The notes under the pieces: generated by a model
What the model was told of the DNA's origin: nothing
What the model saw: the letters and a program-made list of their open reading frames with translations, nothing else
The model's database searches: none
Shown: one piece after another, positions 51,142 through 60,958 of the stretch
Position numbering within the stretch: the stretch's first letter is position 1
How the letters are laid out: the number at the start of each line of letters is the position of its first letter
Translations under genes and position numbers: made by a program
Source of the DNA: Pygmaiobacter massiliensis
GTDB taxonomy: Bacteria; Bacillota; Clostridia; Oscillospirales; Ruminococcaceae
DNA: 64,000 bases
NCBI RefSeq assembly: GCF_900199435.1
Contig: NZ_OAML01000003.1
Location: 1,443,166 to 1,507,165 of the forward strand
Direction of reading: 5' to 3'

Positions 51142-52455
51142 TTACCGGACGAACGGCGCGATGCGCTCTTCCATTTTTGTAATTTCGGCTTTTGAGATAT
51201 GTGCTTTATCTACATAACCGTAGATGCGCTGGGCAAAGTCTGCCAAAGGCTTGCTAAAGAAAAACACCTTTTTGGGCTCCAGCTTCAGCGCATAAAGCAG
51301 ATGCACGCCGCCGAGAGCGAAAAATTTGAGCAGATTAAAACGAGGCTGGAACTCGGCATCGAACGGAGTGTCGCGCGGCTCGCTGCGGTATATCTCTTCC
51401 AGTAAATCACACATGCGCAGGTAAGCAGGTGCAGTGCCGTTGTCAAAATAGCCCTCAATGCGCGCGGCATCTACGGGAAAAGCTGCCTCGGTCTGCTGCG
51501 CGGCAGCGGCGAAGCCTGCATAGTCAGTCACATATCGGCCACCCGCATAGATGACCGGGTCAAACTCATGCGGAATCGGCTCCGGACGCAAAATCTGACA
51601 GTTCTTTTTGGCAAAATAAACTTCTGCAATTGCAGTGCTCATCCAGATGAAAATGTCATCGGCGGCAACAATCCATTGTTTTACAGAATCTTCAAAGATA
51701 ACATGAAAATTCGGGCGTTTGGCTGCCAGCTCAGCAAGGGCAGGGCTGTTCCATTCTGAAGGATGACGGCGGTAGACCAGCTCTACCTCCGGGTGCTCGC
51801 CGAGATATCGGTCAAACCAGTCGAGAGTGGTTTTCATGCTGCTGCGGTTCACCCGTGCAAATTCGCCGAAGTCGGTGCCTGCCATTTTAGAAAGCTCCGC
51901 CACTTCGGCATCGTCCATCGAAGCATAGCCAAAGCTGGAGATGTAAAGCGTCAGCCGTTTTTCGGAGTCCAGCCCAAAGGCGTTGCAAAGCTCTGCTTTG
52001 GTACGAAAATAGCCCTCAAATTCCGGGCGCACAAAATCCATCATCACCGCGCCGGTGACAACAGCGTTCTGCTCCGGCACGCCGTGGGCAATCAGCCGCT
52101 GGCGGGTCAGCTCGCCCCAGCAGGTCTGCACACATTTTTTTGCATTGCCTGCAAAGTTAAACCAGGCTTCTTCCTCCTGTGTATCCGAAAGCATCTGCTC
52201 CCAGTGCAGGTTAACAACCCGCTGGCAACGGCCTACATTATTATAAACGTGGCTATTCAGCCCCTCGTTGTCGTACATATTGCTGGATACCAGCACGCGG
52301 GGCTTTTTATAGGTGAAATAGCGTAGTTTTTTGCGGTCTAAAAGCTGGCGAATCTCTACAGAATAGCCGCGGCGCTCCAGCTCCAGCTTTAGCAGCAGCA
52401 GGCTTTCGTACTCGCGCACAACGTGTTCGTATAAAATCAAAAAATCAAGCGCCAT
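51142..52455 (-). CDS. Surface carbohydrate biosynthesis protein, GT-B-like
   Basis: A 437-residue soluble protein. The N-terminus DFLILYEHVVREYESLLLLKLELERRGYSVEI and the C-terminal half with YRRHPSEWNSPALAELAAKRPNFHVIFEDSVKQWIVAADDIFIWMSTAIAEVYFAKKNCQILRP resemble GT-B glycosyltransferases related to Kdo/sialyl transferases and to proteins annotated as surface carbohydrate biosynthesis. It may add the nonulosonate. Its ATG overlaps the preceding stop by one base (TAATG). Confidence 0.7.
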   Translation of the reverse strand: MALDFLILYEHVVREYESLLLLKLELERRGYSVEIRQLLDRKKLRYFTYKKPRVLVSSNMYDNEGLNSHVYNNVGRCQRVVNLHWEQMLSDTQEEEAWFNFAGNAKKCVQTCWGELTRQRLIAHGVPEQNAVVTGAVMMDFVRPEFEGYFRTKAELCNAFGLDSEKRLTLYISSFGYASMDDAEVAELSKMAGTDFGEFARVNRSSMKTTLDWFDRYLGEHPEVELVYRRHPSEWNSPALAELAAKRPNFHVIFEDSVKQWIVAADDIFIWMSTAIAEVYFAKKNCQILRPEPIPHEFDPVIYAGGRYVTDYAGFAAAAQQTEAAFPVDAARIEGYFDNGTAPAYLRMCDLLEEIYRSEPRDTPFDAEFQPRFNLLKFFALGGVHLLYALKLEPKKVFFFSKPLADFAQRIYGYVDKAHISKAEITKMEERIAPFVR

Positions 52456-53501
52456 TATGCCACCTCGCGAAAGAGCGTTTCGGTAAAGTAGGGCAGACCT
52501 GTGCGGGTATCCAGATGGAAGCCGTCATAGAACTGCGCCTCGGTAAAGCCGAGTGTATTCGTCCATTCATAATCCAGCACATGGGCGCCGCTCGCCGTTA
52601 GCTGGGTCAGCACGTCCTGCATCTGTTTGTCGATGCCAAGCGGGCGGCAGACGAGGTCGCGCACGCTCTGATCCATCGGCGGAAGCACGATGGTCAGTGC
52701 AATACCTTTTTCGCGGCAGGTTTCTACCAGTTTCAGCAGGCGGTCAAGTTGTTTTTGATTAATAGCAAATTTAGCATCTGCCGGCTGTACCGAAAGCAGC
52801 TCGTTTTGCAGTGCTAATGCGCCTTCACCTTTTTCACGCAGGGCAGTCTGCTGCTGTGCGCTCAGTGTGCCAAGGGTACCCGGCTGCGCGCAGTTGCCGT
52901 AAAGCTGGGTTGCATAAAGCAGCAGGTCACGGCGGTAGCTTAACTCGGCGCCGGAAGCATCCAGCAAGTCGTCTGGCAGCGGGTTGCGGGTTTCCTCTTC
53001 GGTCACATCCGCAGCGCCGGAAAGTTTGTTCGCGATATTTGTGAGCATATTCACGTTATATTCCAGATTGAACAGGTAAGCAAACGGGTTTTCCAGCTGG
53101 GTTTCAATAGTCGCCATGCGGCTGACCGAACCGTAAGCATTATTGAGCGTGTAGAAGCTAAGCCCAAGTACCACATGCTTCAGGTTCGGGTTTTGGGCAT
53201 AGGCATACTCAAAAAGGTCGAGGCTTTCTTCCAGGCTGGCACCGCCAAAAGCAAGATTATAGTATTGCTCACCGCTTGCCTGTTTGATGAGATTTGCATC
53301 AAAGTGGGCGAGGCGGCTGTCACCGAGAATAATATGATCGGACGGCTCTTTTAAAAAGCCCTGTACGCGTGAGATGGGGTTGTTGGTATTGGTGGTTTTT
53401 TGCAGCCCGAAGTAGTTGTACGGGTCGAACATAGCAAAAATCGCAAAATAAAGCAGAAAAGGCACCAGCGCCAGCGCCAGCTTCGGCAGTAATTTTTTCA
53501 T
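52455..53501 (-). CDS. Membrane-anchored SGNH/DltD-like protein
   Basis: A 348-residue protein with one N-terminal membrane helix (LLPKLALALVPFLLYFAIFAMF) and an extracellular SGNH-hydrolase-like domain: IILGDSRLAHFD holds the GDS nucleophile, LGLSFYTLNN follows, and DGFHLD near the C-terminus holds the Asp/His pair. It lies directly after the MBOAT gene, as DltD, AlgX and PatB partners do, so it probably transfers acyl groups to an extracellular glycan. ATG 53501; the ribosome site AAAGGA is 12 bases away. Confidence 0.82.
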   Translation of the reverse strand: MKKLLPKLALALVPFLLYFAIFAMFDPYNYFGLQKTTNTNNPISRVQGFLKEPSDHIILGDSRLAHFDANLIKQASGEQYYNLAFGGASLEESLDLFEYAYAQNPNLKHVVLGLSFYTLNNAYGSVSRMATIETQLENPFAYLFNLEYNVNMLTNIANKLSGAADVTEEETRNPLPDDLLDASGAELSYRRDLLLYATQLYGNCAQPGTLGTLSAQQQTALREKGEGALALQNELLSVQPADAKFAINQKQLDRLLKLVETCREKGIALTIVLPPMDQSVRDLVCRPLGIDKQMQDVLTQLTASGAHVLDYEWTNTLGFTEAQFYDGFHLDTRTGLPYFTETLFREVA

Positions 53502-53553
53502 AATGATGACGAATCCTTTCTGGAGAGAGGTCGGCTTGTCCAAAAGTCAAGCG

Positions 53554-55098
53554 TTAAAAGTTTGCGTAGGCAAAGCTGACATTTCCGCCGTAGCCGCCGC
53601 TCTGCATAATAAGACCAATCAGGGTAAGGGTGATAAGCACCCAGTAAACAAGCCAGCGCGGCACCATGGCAAGCTTGACAAAAGCAGTGCTGATGTGCGC
53701 GTTTTTCATTTTAAAGCACTGACGCCAATCCATGAAAAAGGCGAGTGCAAGTACAAGTACCACAAAAGCAAAATAGCCCAGCACCATAATGGTGTTGCTG
53801 TAAAATGCCCCGGCGACAAGTGCGGTTAAATCTTTGTTCAGCGTGCCGAGTGAAAGGTTTGTGACGATATGCCCGAAAAAACCAAAGCAGTCGCCGATAG
53901 TCGCATCCGCAACAAGCCCAAGTCGGAAAAATACAAGGCTCGCGCTCCAAAGCAAAAACACACAGACGGTTTTAAAGCAGCGCAGTGCAAGACCTGGCCG
54001 CTTTTTGGGCTTTTTATAGTATTTGTGCAGCAATTCTTCCCCAATGCGGTAAACGCCCTGCAAAATGCCCCATACTACAAAGGGCAAAGTATTGCCATGC
54101 CAGAGACCGCTGATGAAAAATGTGATAAAAAGGCTGCTCAATACGGGAGGTGTGTCCCACTTTTTGCCGATGACGGGCAGCTTGGTCTGCCAGCCGCCCC
54201 AAACGAGCGGCAAGAACAGATAGTCTTGCAGCCAGCCGGAAAGGCTCATGTGCCAGCGGTTCCAAAAACCAGAGAAATTGGTGGCGAAATAGGGGGTTTG
54301 AAAGTTAATCGGCAGCTCCAGCCCCAGCAGCGCGCCGCTGGCAAGAGCAAGGTCAGAGTAACCGGAAAACTCGAAATAAAGCTGCAATGCATAAAAAAGT
54401 GCTGCCATAAACAAGATTGCACCGCTGTAATCGGCAGCGGATTCAAACACCGTGTTTACCGCAAGGCCGATGACGTTGGCAACTGCAATCTGTTTGAAAA
54501 AGCCGACCAGCGCAAGGCGCAGTGCATCGGTGGTGCGGCGGTATTCAAAATGGTGCTCCTGCGCCAGCTGCGGGAGCAGTTTGCCTGCGCGGCAGATAGG
54601 GCCGGAGGTGATTGTGCCAAAAAAGCAGACAAATACAGCCCAGCGCACCAGACTTGTTTCGGCTTTGGCTTTGCCGCGGCCCACATCTACCAGATAGCCA
54701 ATGCTGGCAAAGGTATAAAAGCTGATGCCCAGCGGCAACCCCAGTTTTGCCAAGGAGGTAAGCCCCAGCAGGGTGGGCAGTACAAAATTGGCATATTTGA
54801 AGAAGGCGAGCACGACAATCAGCACAACAACGCCGACTGCGACGAGTTTTTTCTTTTGGGTGTCTTTTGCCGCTTCAATACGTCGGCCAAGATAAAAAGT
54901 AAAAAGAATGCTGAGCAGCAGCACCGCCAGCGGCAGCGCTGTGCGCCAAAGTGCTACCGTTTCACCATGGGGCAGGTTGAACCAGTAAAACAGCAGGCTG
55001 GCGGCCAGCAGAATGGCGTTTTGCACGCGAGGCAGCAAAAAATAAAGCAAAGCCGTCGCGGCAAAGAAAAACGGATAGAAAACAGAGGTAAGCTGCAT
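53554..55098 (-). CDS. MBOAT family O-acyltransferase
   Basis: A 514-residue, multi-helix protein of the AlgI/DltB type. Markers: YTFASIGYLVDVGRGK, GTITSGPICR, LYFEFSGYSDLALASGALLGLELPINFQTPYFATNFSGFWNRWHMSLSGWLQDYLFLPL and the catalytic His in FISGLWHGNTLPFVVWG. It would move acyl groups (usually acetyl) across the membrane for the SGNH partner. It is the first gene of the minus-strand arm. ATG 55098 is 12 bases after AAAGGA. Confidence 0.94.
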   Translation of the reverse strand: MQLTSVFYPFFFAATALLYFLLPRVQNAILLAASLLFYWFNLPHGETVALWRTALPLAVLLLSILFTFYLGRRIEAAKDTQKKKLVAVGVVVLIVVLAFFKYANFVLPTLLGLTSLAKLGLPLGISFYTFASIGYLVDVGRGKAKAETSLVRWAVFVCFFGTITSGPICRAGKLLPQLAQEHHFEYRRTTDALRLALVGFFKQIAVANVIGLAVNTVFESAADYSGAILFMAALFYALQLYFEFSGYSDLALASGALLGLELPINFQTPYFATNFSGFWNRWHMSLSGWLQDYLFLPLVWGGWQTKLPVIGKKWDTPPVLSSLFITFFISGLWHGNTLPFVVWGILQGVYRIGEELLHKYYKKPKKRPGLALRCFKTVCVFLLWSASLVFFRLGLVADATIGDCFGFFGHIVTNLSLGTLNKDLTALVAGAFYSNTIMVLGYFAFVVLVLALAFFMDWRQCFKMKNAHISTAFVKLAMVPRWLVYWVLITLTLIGLIMQSGGYGGNVSFAYANF

Positions 55099-55243
55099 CT
55101 TGATAAACAATCCTTTCAAAGGGCGAAGACAGATTTTAGGGACGCAGGGCATTTGTGCGAGCTGCACAAAAAGAAAAGTTGCTCCTCGTTAGTTCTTACG
55201 AAACCACCGACTTGAGACAACACTACCCTACAATAATAGTTCT

Positions 55244-55272
55244 ATTATAAGCACAATGCTGCTTTCTGTAAA
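55244..55272 (-). promoter_or_regulatory. Promoter of the MBOAT arm
   Basis: On the minus strand TTTACA (55272-55267) and TATAAT (55249-55244) are 17 bases apart. Confidence 0.65.
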
Positions 55273-55303
55273 GCGCGGCAGGCTGTAAGCGGCGGCAAAA
55301 AAC

Positions 55304-55332
55304 TTGAAAAAATGCTTGTATTACTATATACT
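55304..55332 (+). promoter_or_regulatory. Promoter of the leg arm
   Basis: TTGAAA (55304-55309) and TATACT (55327-55332) are 17 bases apart. The two divergent -35 boxes are only 31 bases apart, so one regulator could control both arms. Nothing else is seen in 55099-55479. Confidence 0.65.
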
Positions 55333-55479
55333 GAGAAAGAAAAAATAGAGTGTAAGCCGTAAAGGGCAGCTGTGCTGTGCAAAATAAAGAAGAAAGCAGC
55401 TCTCTGCGCTTTGCAATACGGTTTCAAAAAACGATTCTGCTGCCCGGCAGCAACGACAGAATAGAAGGAGACTTCAATT

Positions 55480-56463
55480 ATGGCACATACCGTTATGGTC
55501 ACCGGAGCCGACGGCTTCATTGGCAGCCACCTCACCGAGGAACTGGTCAAAAAAGGCGAGCGCGTAAAAGCATTTTGCTACTACAATTCGTTTGGTTCTT
55601 ATGGCTGGATTGATTCGCTTGCCCCCGAAATCAAAAACGAGATTGAAATCTTCATGGGCGATATTCGCGACCCCAACGGCGTGCGCACTGCAATGCAGGG
55701 ACAAGAGCGGGTATACCACCTCGCAGCCCTCATCGCAATTCCCTTCAGCTATCATTCCCCAGACAGCTACGTCGATACCAATATTAAAGGTACGCTGAAT
55801 GTGCTGCAGGCCGCACGCGACCTCGGCACCGACCGTCTGATGGTCACCTCCACCAGCGAGGTATATGGCACCGCTCAGTATGTACCCATTGATGAGAACC
55901 ATCCGTACCAGGGCCAGAGTCCCTACTCGGCAACCAAAATCGGTGCCGACCGCCTGGCGGAGAGCTTCTACCGCAGCTTCAACCTGCCGCTCTCCATCGT
56001 GCGCCCGTTTAACACCTACGGCCCACGCCAGTCGGCCCGCGCTGTTATCCCCACCATCATCACCCAGCTGCTTGCCGGCAAAACCGAGATTCACCTCGGC
56101 AGCCTTGCGCCGACCCGTGACTTCAACTATGTCAAGGATACTGCTTCCGGCTTTATGGCAATTGCAGACTGCAAAGAGGCGATTGGTCAGGAGATCAACA
56201 TTGCTACCGGCCGCGAGATTTCGATTGGCGACCTGGCAAACGAGTTGATTCGCCAGATTAATCCCGAAGCAAAGATTGTTTGCGAAGAGGACCGCCTGCG
56301 CCCCGAAAAGAGCGAAGTGCAGCGTCTGCTGGGCAATGCGGAAAAACTGCGTGCTATGACCGGCTGGGCCCCTGCTTATACCTTTGAAGAAGGCCTTGCC
56401 GAGACCATCGCATGGCTCAAAAATCACCTCTCCGATTATAAAACCGACATTTACAACGTTTAA
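55480..56463 (+). CDS. legB: NDP-N-acetylglucosamine 4,6-dehydratase (LegB-like)
   Basis: A 327-residue extended SDR enzyme: NAD motif TGADGFIGSHL, HLAALIAIPFSYHSPDSYVDTN, TSTSEVYGTAQYVPI and catalytic YSATK, then RPFNTYGPRQSARAVIP. In the legionaminic pathway LegB dehydrates GDP-GlcNAc to the 4-keto-6-deoxy sugar. The other pathway genes (aminotransferase, nucleotidyltransferase, synthase) lie downstream, which supports the specific call over a general epimerase. The ATG follows GAAGGAGACTTCAATT. Confidence 0.92.
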   Translation: MAHTVMVTGADGFIGSHLTEELVKKGERVKAFCYYNSFGSYGWIDSLAPEIKNEIEIFMGDIRDPNGVRTAMQGQERVYHLAALIAIPFSYHSPDSYVDTNIKGTLNVLQAARDLGTDRLMVTSTSEVYGTAQYVPIDENHPYQGQSPYSATKIGADRLAESFYRSFNLPLSIVRPFNTYGPRQSARAVIPTIITQLLAGKTEIHLGSLAPTRDFNYVKDTASGFMAIADCKEAIGQEINIATGREISIGDLANELIRQINPEAKIVCEEDRLRPEKSEVQRLLGNAEKLRAMTGWAPAYTFEEGLAETIAWLKNHLSDYKTDIYNV

Positions 56464-56614
56464 GCAAGGCCGCGGCAGAAGATGCCGCAAATGCCTGCTG
56501 TACAGCTACGGCCTGCCTGCTTGTTAAAACAGGCCAAGCCTTAAAGCTGTCACAAATCGTCCTGCCCCCTGCGGGCGAGGAAGGACACATCCCCAGAAAG
56601 GAACCGTCACGATT

Positions 56615-58219
56615 ATGGCAACAGAAAAAGGACGTTTTGACCGGCTGCGCAAAAGCCAGGCCTTTTGGTGGGTGCTTGGGTATTTCGTCGTGCTTTGCTG
56701 CGGCGTAGGATTGATTTATTACTGGCGTGTCGCGTACGATTTTTCTGCGCTTGGCGCATGGACGGCTACCGCACTTGTTTGCGGTGGCTTTTCCGTTTTA
56801 TATCTGCTTGTTTTTCTCAATGCACACTTCATCAAACAAAATTACGCACTCAAATGCGCAATTCTGGTGTTTGTAGCGGGGCTGGGCTTTGTTTTTGCAA
56901 ACCCACCGTTGCAGGCCCCAGACGAAAACATGCACTTCTTGCGCGCCTACTCTTTGGCAGGCGGCAATTTCGCGTTTGATCAGCAGGAGGAATTCCCGGC
57001 TGATGTGGATTTGCTGGTGCGCGATTTCCCGGGAAATTATAACTGGGAAATGCCGCTCAGCGACGACCATAGCATTGCCGATGCCTTTGAGCGCTACCGC
57101 GCCGACCTTGCCGCAAACGATACCACCGCGCCGAATGCAGAAACCTGGATTCAGCAGGCGCTGCCGCATCTGCCGGCCGCCGCCGGTATGGCAGTAGGGC
57201 GTATTTTCGGTGCCAGCGCTTTGGTCTGTATGTATCTTGGCAGGCTGACAAATTTGCTTTTTTACGCGCTGTGCTGCTATGGCGGCATGCGCTGCTGCAA
57301 ACAGTTTCGCTCGGTGCTGACAGCGCTGATGCTGGTGCCCATTGCCCTGTTTATGGCGGGCTCTACCAGCAGCGATGCCGTGCTGCTCGGCCTTACCTGG
57401 CTGTTCATCGGCATCTGCCTTTCAGACGGAGTAACTACCCGCAGAGCGGTTGCCTTGGCTTTGAGCTTTGGTGTGCTGTTTACCGCAAAATATAATTTTC
57501 TGGCGCTGCTGCCGCTTGTCTTCTTAATACCCAAAACCGAATGGACGGTGCGCGGCAAAAAGCTTACCGGTAAACGATGGGGCTGGGCGCTTGCAGCAGC
57601 ATTGCTGCTGGGCACACTGCTGATTTACGGAGCACAGACGCTGCACACGGCGCTGCTCAGCAATTATCAGGGGCTGACCTACCAGCTTGGCGGCATCCGC
57701 CCAGGCGACCAGATGAAGTTTATTCTCTCTAACCCTGTGCGGTACCTTGCTGTTTTTGTTTACTCTGTTTACCTGAATAAAGGCGAGCTGTTCTCGGGCG
57801 GCGTGTTCGGCTGGCGCGACGCGATTGTACCGTTCGTTTCGTACTTTACACCGCTGCTGCTGATGCTCTCTGCCGGGTTTGACGCGCTTTGCGGCGCACG
57901 GGCAAAAGCAAAAACCGGCTGGGTGCTGGGCCTCACCGGCGTTTTGTTTTATGGTTTTACCTACACCGGCATGTACCTCACCAGCACCCCTTATACAATG
58001 GTACAGATTCTCGGTGTGCAAACACGCTATTTGCTTGCGGCCTTCTTTGTCGGCTTTGCGCTGATGGCAATGCTGTGCGGCAAAACGATGGAGTTGCAAA
58101 AGATGACTCGCGAAACCACTCAAAAGACCCCGCCGGAATGGCGGATGCTGCATATTTCATTTGTTTTTGCAATAATCAGCGCGCTGCTGTTGTTCCAAAC
58201 TTATTACATCGGCGCGTAA
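56615..58219 (+). CDS. DUF2142 membrane protein
   Basis: A 534-residue protein with about eleven hydrophobic helices and the DUF2142 block ANPPLQAPDENMHFLRAYSLAGG near residue 93, in which Asp-Glu and His are conserved as in GT-C enzymes. After it comes a long extracytoplasmic loop. It may be a glycosyltransferase that acts at the outer membrane face on lipid-linked sugars; this is inference from locus and topology. The ATG follows AGAAAGGAACCGTCACGATT. Confidence 0.82.
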   Translation: MATEKGRFDRLRKSQAFWWVLGYFVVLCCGVGLIYYWRVAYDFSALGAWTATALVCGGFSVLYLLVFLNAHFIKQNYALKCAILVFVAGLGFVFANPPLQAPDENMHFLRAYSLAGGNFAFDQQEEFPADVDLLVRDFPGNYNWEMPLSDDHSIADAFERYRADLAANDTTAPNAETWIQQALPHLPAAAGMAVGRIFGASALVCMYLGRLTNLLFYALCCYGGMRCCKQFRSVLTALMLVPIALFMAGSTSSDAVLLGLTWLFIGICLSDGVTTRRAVALALSFGVLFTAKYNFLALLPLVFLIPKTEWTVRGKKLTGKRWGWALAAALLLGTLLIYGAQTLHTALLSNYQGLTYQLGGIRPGDQMKFILSNPVRYLAVFVYSVYLNKGELFSGGVFGWRDAIVPFVSYFTPLLLMLSAGFDALCGARAKAKTGWVLGLTGVLFYGFTYTGMYLTSTPYTMVQILGVQTRYLLAAFFVGFALMAMLCGKTMELQKMTRETTQKTPPEWRMLHISFVFAIISALLLFQTYYIGA

Positions 58220-58255
58220 CCGCTAGAAAATACACGCTCTGGGAGGAGCCTTTTC

Positions 58256-60307
58256 ATGTTTGATTTTATCTGTGTGCTTGTGACCTTTGCAGTGGTGTTG
58301 TTGATGGCCGCGGCAATCTCGGCGAAAACCGGGCTTTCTGCGGGCACAGCACCCCTGTTTGTGATGGCCGGCACTATGGTGTTCTACACACTGTTTGGCT
58401 TTTTCGATTTGCTGCTTGCGGCGGGCATCGCCTGGTTTGCACTCGGTGCTTTGGCCCTGGTGTGGCTGGTACGACAGCGCAAAAACATCAATTTTTCACA
58501 GCTCGTCACACTGTCCAGCGTGTTCTTTGTCGCTGTTGGTGTTGTGGTAATTGCGTACCTTGCGATTCGGCAGCCGATTCCGATGGAGTGGGATGAGTTC
58601 AGCTTTTGGAGCATCGCACCGAAAGTTGTAAAAACCACCGGGCATATGTACACTGCCGTGCCGGGCAACCTGCGGGTTACAACCTATGTACCGGGCCTTA
58701 TTTTGCTCGACCAGGCGTTCCAATTCCTTGGCACGGGCTTTGTGGCGTGGAAAGTGTTTGCAGCCTACGACCTGCTAATGCTCGCGATTTTTGCCGCAGT
58801 GTTTGCAATGCTGGAGAAAAAGGATTGGGCCATTGCGGCGCCGATGTCGGTGCTCTGCCTGCTCACTCCGTTTTTGCTCACCGTTTACCTGCGCGTTATC
58901 TATGTTTCTACCGTCTATATGTCCTCGTATGCCGACATTCCGATGGGGCTTTTGTTCGGCGGCGCGGTGGCATTTTACTTTGCACAGCAAAAAAAGACAC
59001 CCATTGCACTGGTTGGCGCAGTGCTGATTGTCACGGCGGAATCGCTGACGAAAGACATGGGCTTTGCGCTGGCGCTCATCGCCGCTGCTTTAATCGGCTT
59101 TGACCTGCTTTTTGTGGAAAAAAGCGAAGTTGTCCTCTTTAAGCTGCGCAGCTGGTGGGCCAAAATCGGCTGGTGTGTGCTGCTCGTCGTGGGGCCGTTT
59201 GCGGCTTTCTTCGGCTGGGCAAAGCATATGTCGGTATTCCTCAATGTTTCGCGCTTTGAGGTAGGCGGCGCAGAAGAGATGGGCATGGTGCAGCTTGTGT
59301 TCACCGGCATTATCGAACTGTTCAGCCCCAATAAAAGCGAAAAATTTGTGCAGGTAATGGACAACATGACCCGCGCTTTTTATGCAGACAGCCTAAGTAT
59401 GTTCAGCCTTGGTTCCGGCCAAAGCAGCAACCTGTTGCTTCGTTTGCTCAACGGTTCCGGTTTAATCGTAGTCTGCGTCATTCTTACACTGTTGCTGATT
59501 TCGTTCCTCTGCGGCGACCGTCGCCATAAAATTCGCACAGCATGGTTTGCGCTGCTTTCTTCGCTGGGGTTTGTTGCGTTTTATATCTTTAACGCGTTTA
59601 TGTATGTGTATGTGTTTAAAGATTTCCAGGCAGAGGCACTGGTCTCTTACAACCGATATATCTACCCCTATTACCTGGGATGGTTCCTGATGGCTCTGGC
59701 GCTGGTTGCGACCGCGTTGAAACACACCGGGCCTGCCAATGTGGCGCGGCTTTTGCTTTTGTTGATTGCGGTGGGCGGCATTTGGCGGTTTACCAGCTTT
59801 GTGCGTCCGCAGCTTTGCATCATTGATTACCCGGACAGCTATTTTTCAGAGATGCGCCGCAAAAGTGCCAACGTTGCTGCTGCAAAAGCAGTCATGGACG
59901 AAGACGACAAAGTGTTCTTCGTCAGCCAGGGTGATGATGGCATGGCATGGTTTGTTTATTACTACGAGTTTTATCCTGTGCTGACGGATTACAGCCTTGG
60001 CGGCGGCACACTTTCTGCGGATGCCCAGCTGACCGAACTGGCAGTGCCGAATGGCCTGACCGAGCAGCAGCACAAAGAATATGTCGGCATGAAACTCACC
60101 CGTGAAAACTTCCAGCGTTATCTCACCGATACCGGATGCACCAAGCTGTACTTTGACAAGGTGGACGGTATTTTTGAAGAGAACTACGGCGACCTTTTCA
60201 CCGATGGGCTTGCCGCGGTGAAAAACGGCGAAACCAACCTCTATGAGGTCAGCGGGGCAGAGGACGCGCTGCGGCTTTCCCCCGTGGACATGGGAGGCGT
60301 ACGATGA
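58256..60307 (+). CDS. Large membrane protein, GT-C-like
   Basis: A 683-residue protein with about twelve helices in the first 530 residues and a soluble C-terminal domain of about 150 residues. The first extracytoplasmic loop contains IPMEWDEFSFWSIAPK, an acidic motif of the kind used by GT-C glycosyltransferases (PMT/ArnT-like). The substrate is unknown. It follows the DUF2142 gene by 36 bases with GGGAGGAGCC before its start, and overlaps the next gene by 4 bases (ATGA). Confidence 0.75.
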   Translation: MFDFICVLVTFAVVLLMAAAISAKTGLSAGTAPLFVMAGTMVFYTLFGFFDLLLAAGIAWFALGALALVWLVRQRKNINFSQLVTLSSVFFVAVGVVVIAYLAIRQPIPMEWDEFSFWSIAPKVVKTTGHMYTAVPGNLRVTTYVPGLILLDQAFQFLGTGFVAWKVFAAYDLLMLAIFAAVFAMLEKKDWAIAAPMSVLCLLTPFLLTVYLRVIYVSTVYMSSYADIPMGLLFGGAVAFYFAQQKKTPIALVGAVLIVTAESLTKDMGFALALIAAALIGFDLLFVEKSEVVLFKLRSWWAKIGWCVLLVVGPFAAFFGWAKHMSVFLNVSRFEVGGAEEMGMVQLVFTGIIELFSPNKSEKFVQVMDNMTRAFYADSLSMFSLGSGQSSNLLLRLLNGSGLIVVCVILTLLLISFLCGDRRHKIRTAWFALLSSLGFVAFYIFNAFMYVYVFKDFQAEALVSYNRYIYPYYLGWFLMALALVATALKHTGPANVARLLLLLIAVGGIWRFTSFVRPQLCIIDYPDSYFSEMRRKSANVAAAKAVMDEDDKVFFVSQGDDGMAWFVYYYEFYPVLTDYSLGGGTLSADAQLTELAVPNGLTEQQHKEYVGMKLTRENFQRYLTDTGCTKLYFDKVDGIFEENYGDLFTDGLAAVKNGETNLYEVSGAEDALRLSPVDMGGVR

Positions 60308-60921
60308 AAAAACTGAACAATAAAAAGCTCGTTGCACTTTGTTATGCAGGCTTTTTGCTTGCCAGCCTTTTGCTGGCGGTGGTGCAGCTGGGCATGGATG
60401 CCTTTTGGCGCAGCACCGGCAAGATGGAAACTTTGACCCTCACTGCGGATGCGTTTGAGACACTGAATCTGGAGCAGCAGCCGGATGGCAGCTTGGTAAC
60501 CACCACAGATGACCCGCGCATGATGCTGCAAAATTGCCCCGAGCGGGTGAGCCGGGTAGAAGTGCAGGTTGAATTTATCAACCTGGACCCCGGCGAGTTC
60601 ACCTTATTTTATAAGCCCAAGCCCAATATGGAGGACTTTGACGCCAATTATCGCCTGTGGGCAAAAGAAGAGGAGAACGGCGTCTATTCGTTCCGGCTGC
60701 CGCAGGATAAAATTTATGGGTTGCGGCTTGACCCGGGCATTTATCCCGGTATTCAGATGGAGATGACCTCAGTAACGCTGAATCCGGCGGTTTCCGCACT
60801 TTCGTGGTTTGCCCCGACCAGCGCATGGTTGGTCGCCTTTGCTGTGTTCCCCGCGCTGATTGCCAGCGCGATTGCTTATTTACGTGCCGTGGTCGCCCAT
60901 TTGGGGCGACGGGGCCAATAA
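60304..60921 (+). CDS. Membrane protein of unknown function in the leg locus
   Basis: A 205-residue protein with an N-terminal helix (LVALCYAGFLLASLLLAVVQLGM), an extracytoplasmic beta-rich segment of about 130 residues and a C-terminal helix (TSAWLVAFAVFPALIASAIAYL). No family recognised. It overlaps the GT-C-like gene by 4 bases, which suggests a physical or functional partnership with it. Confidence 0.75.
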   Translation: MKKLNNKKLVALCYAGFLLASLLLAVVQLGMDAFWRSTGKMETLTLTADAFETLNLEQQPDGSLVTTTDDPRMMLQNCPERVSRVEVQVEFINLDPGEFTLFYKPKPNMEDFDANYRLWAKEEENGVYSFRLPQDKIYGLRLDPGIYPGIQMEMTSVTLNPAVSALSWFAPTSAWLVAFAVFPALIASAIAYLRAVVAHLGRRGQ

Positions 60922-60958
60922 AATGCCGTACAATCGGCACAGTTATGGAGGGTTTGTA

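Noticed and set aside
53869-55215. 448-codon plus-strand frame opposite the MBOAT gene
   Set aside because: Basic, Lys/Gln/Cys-rich, no known domain; antisense shadow of a well-supported membrane protein gene.
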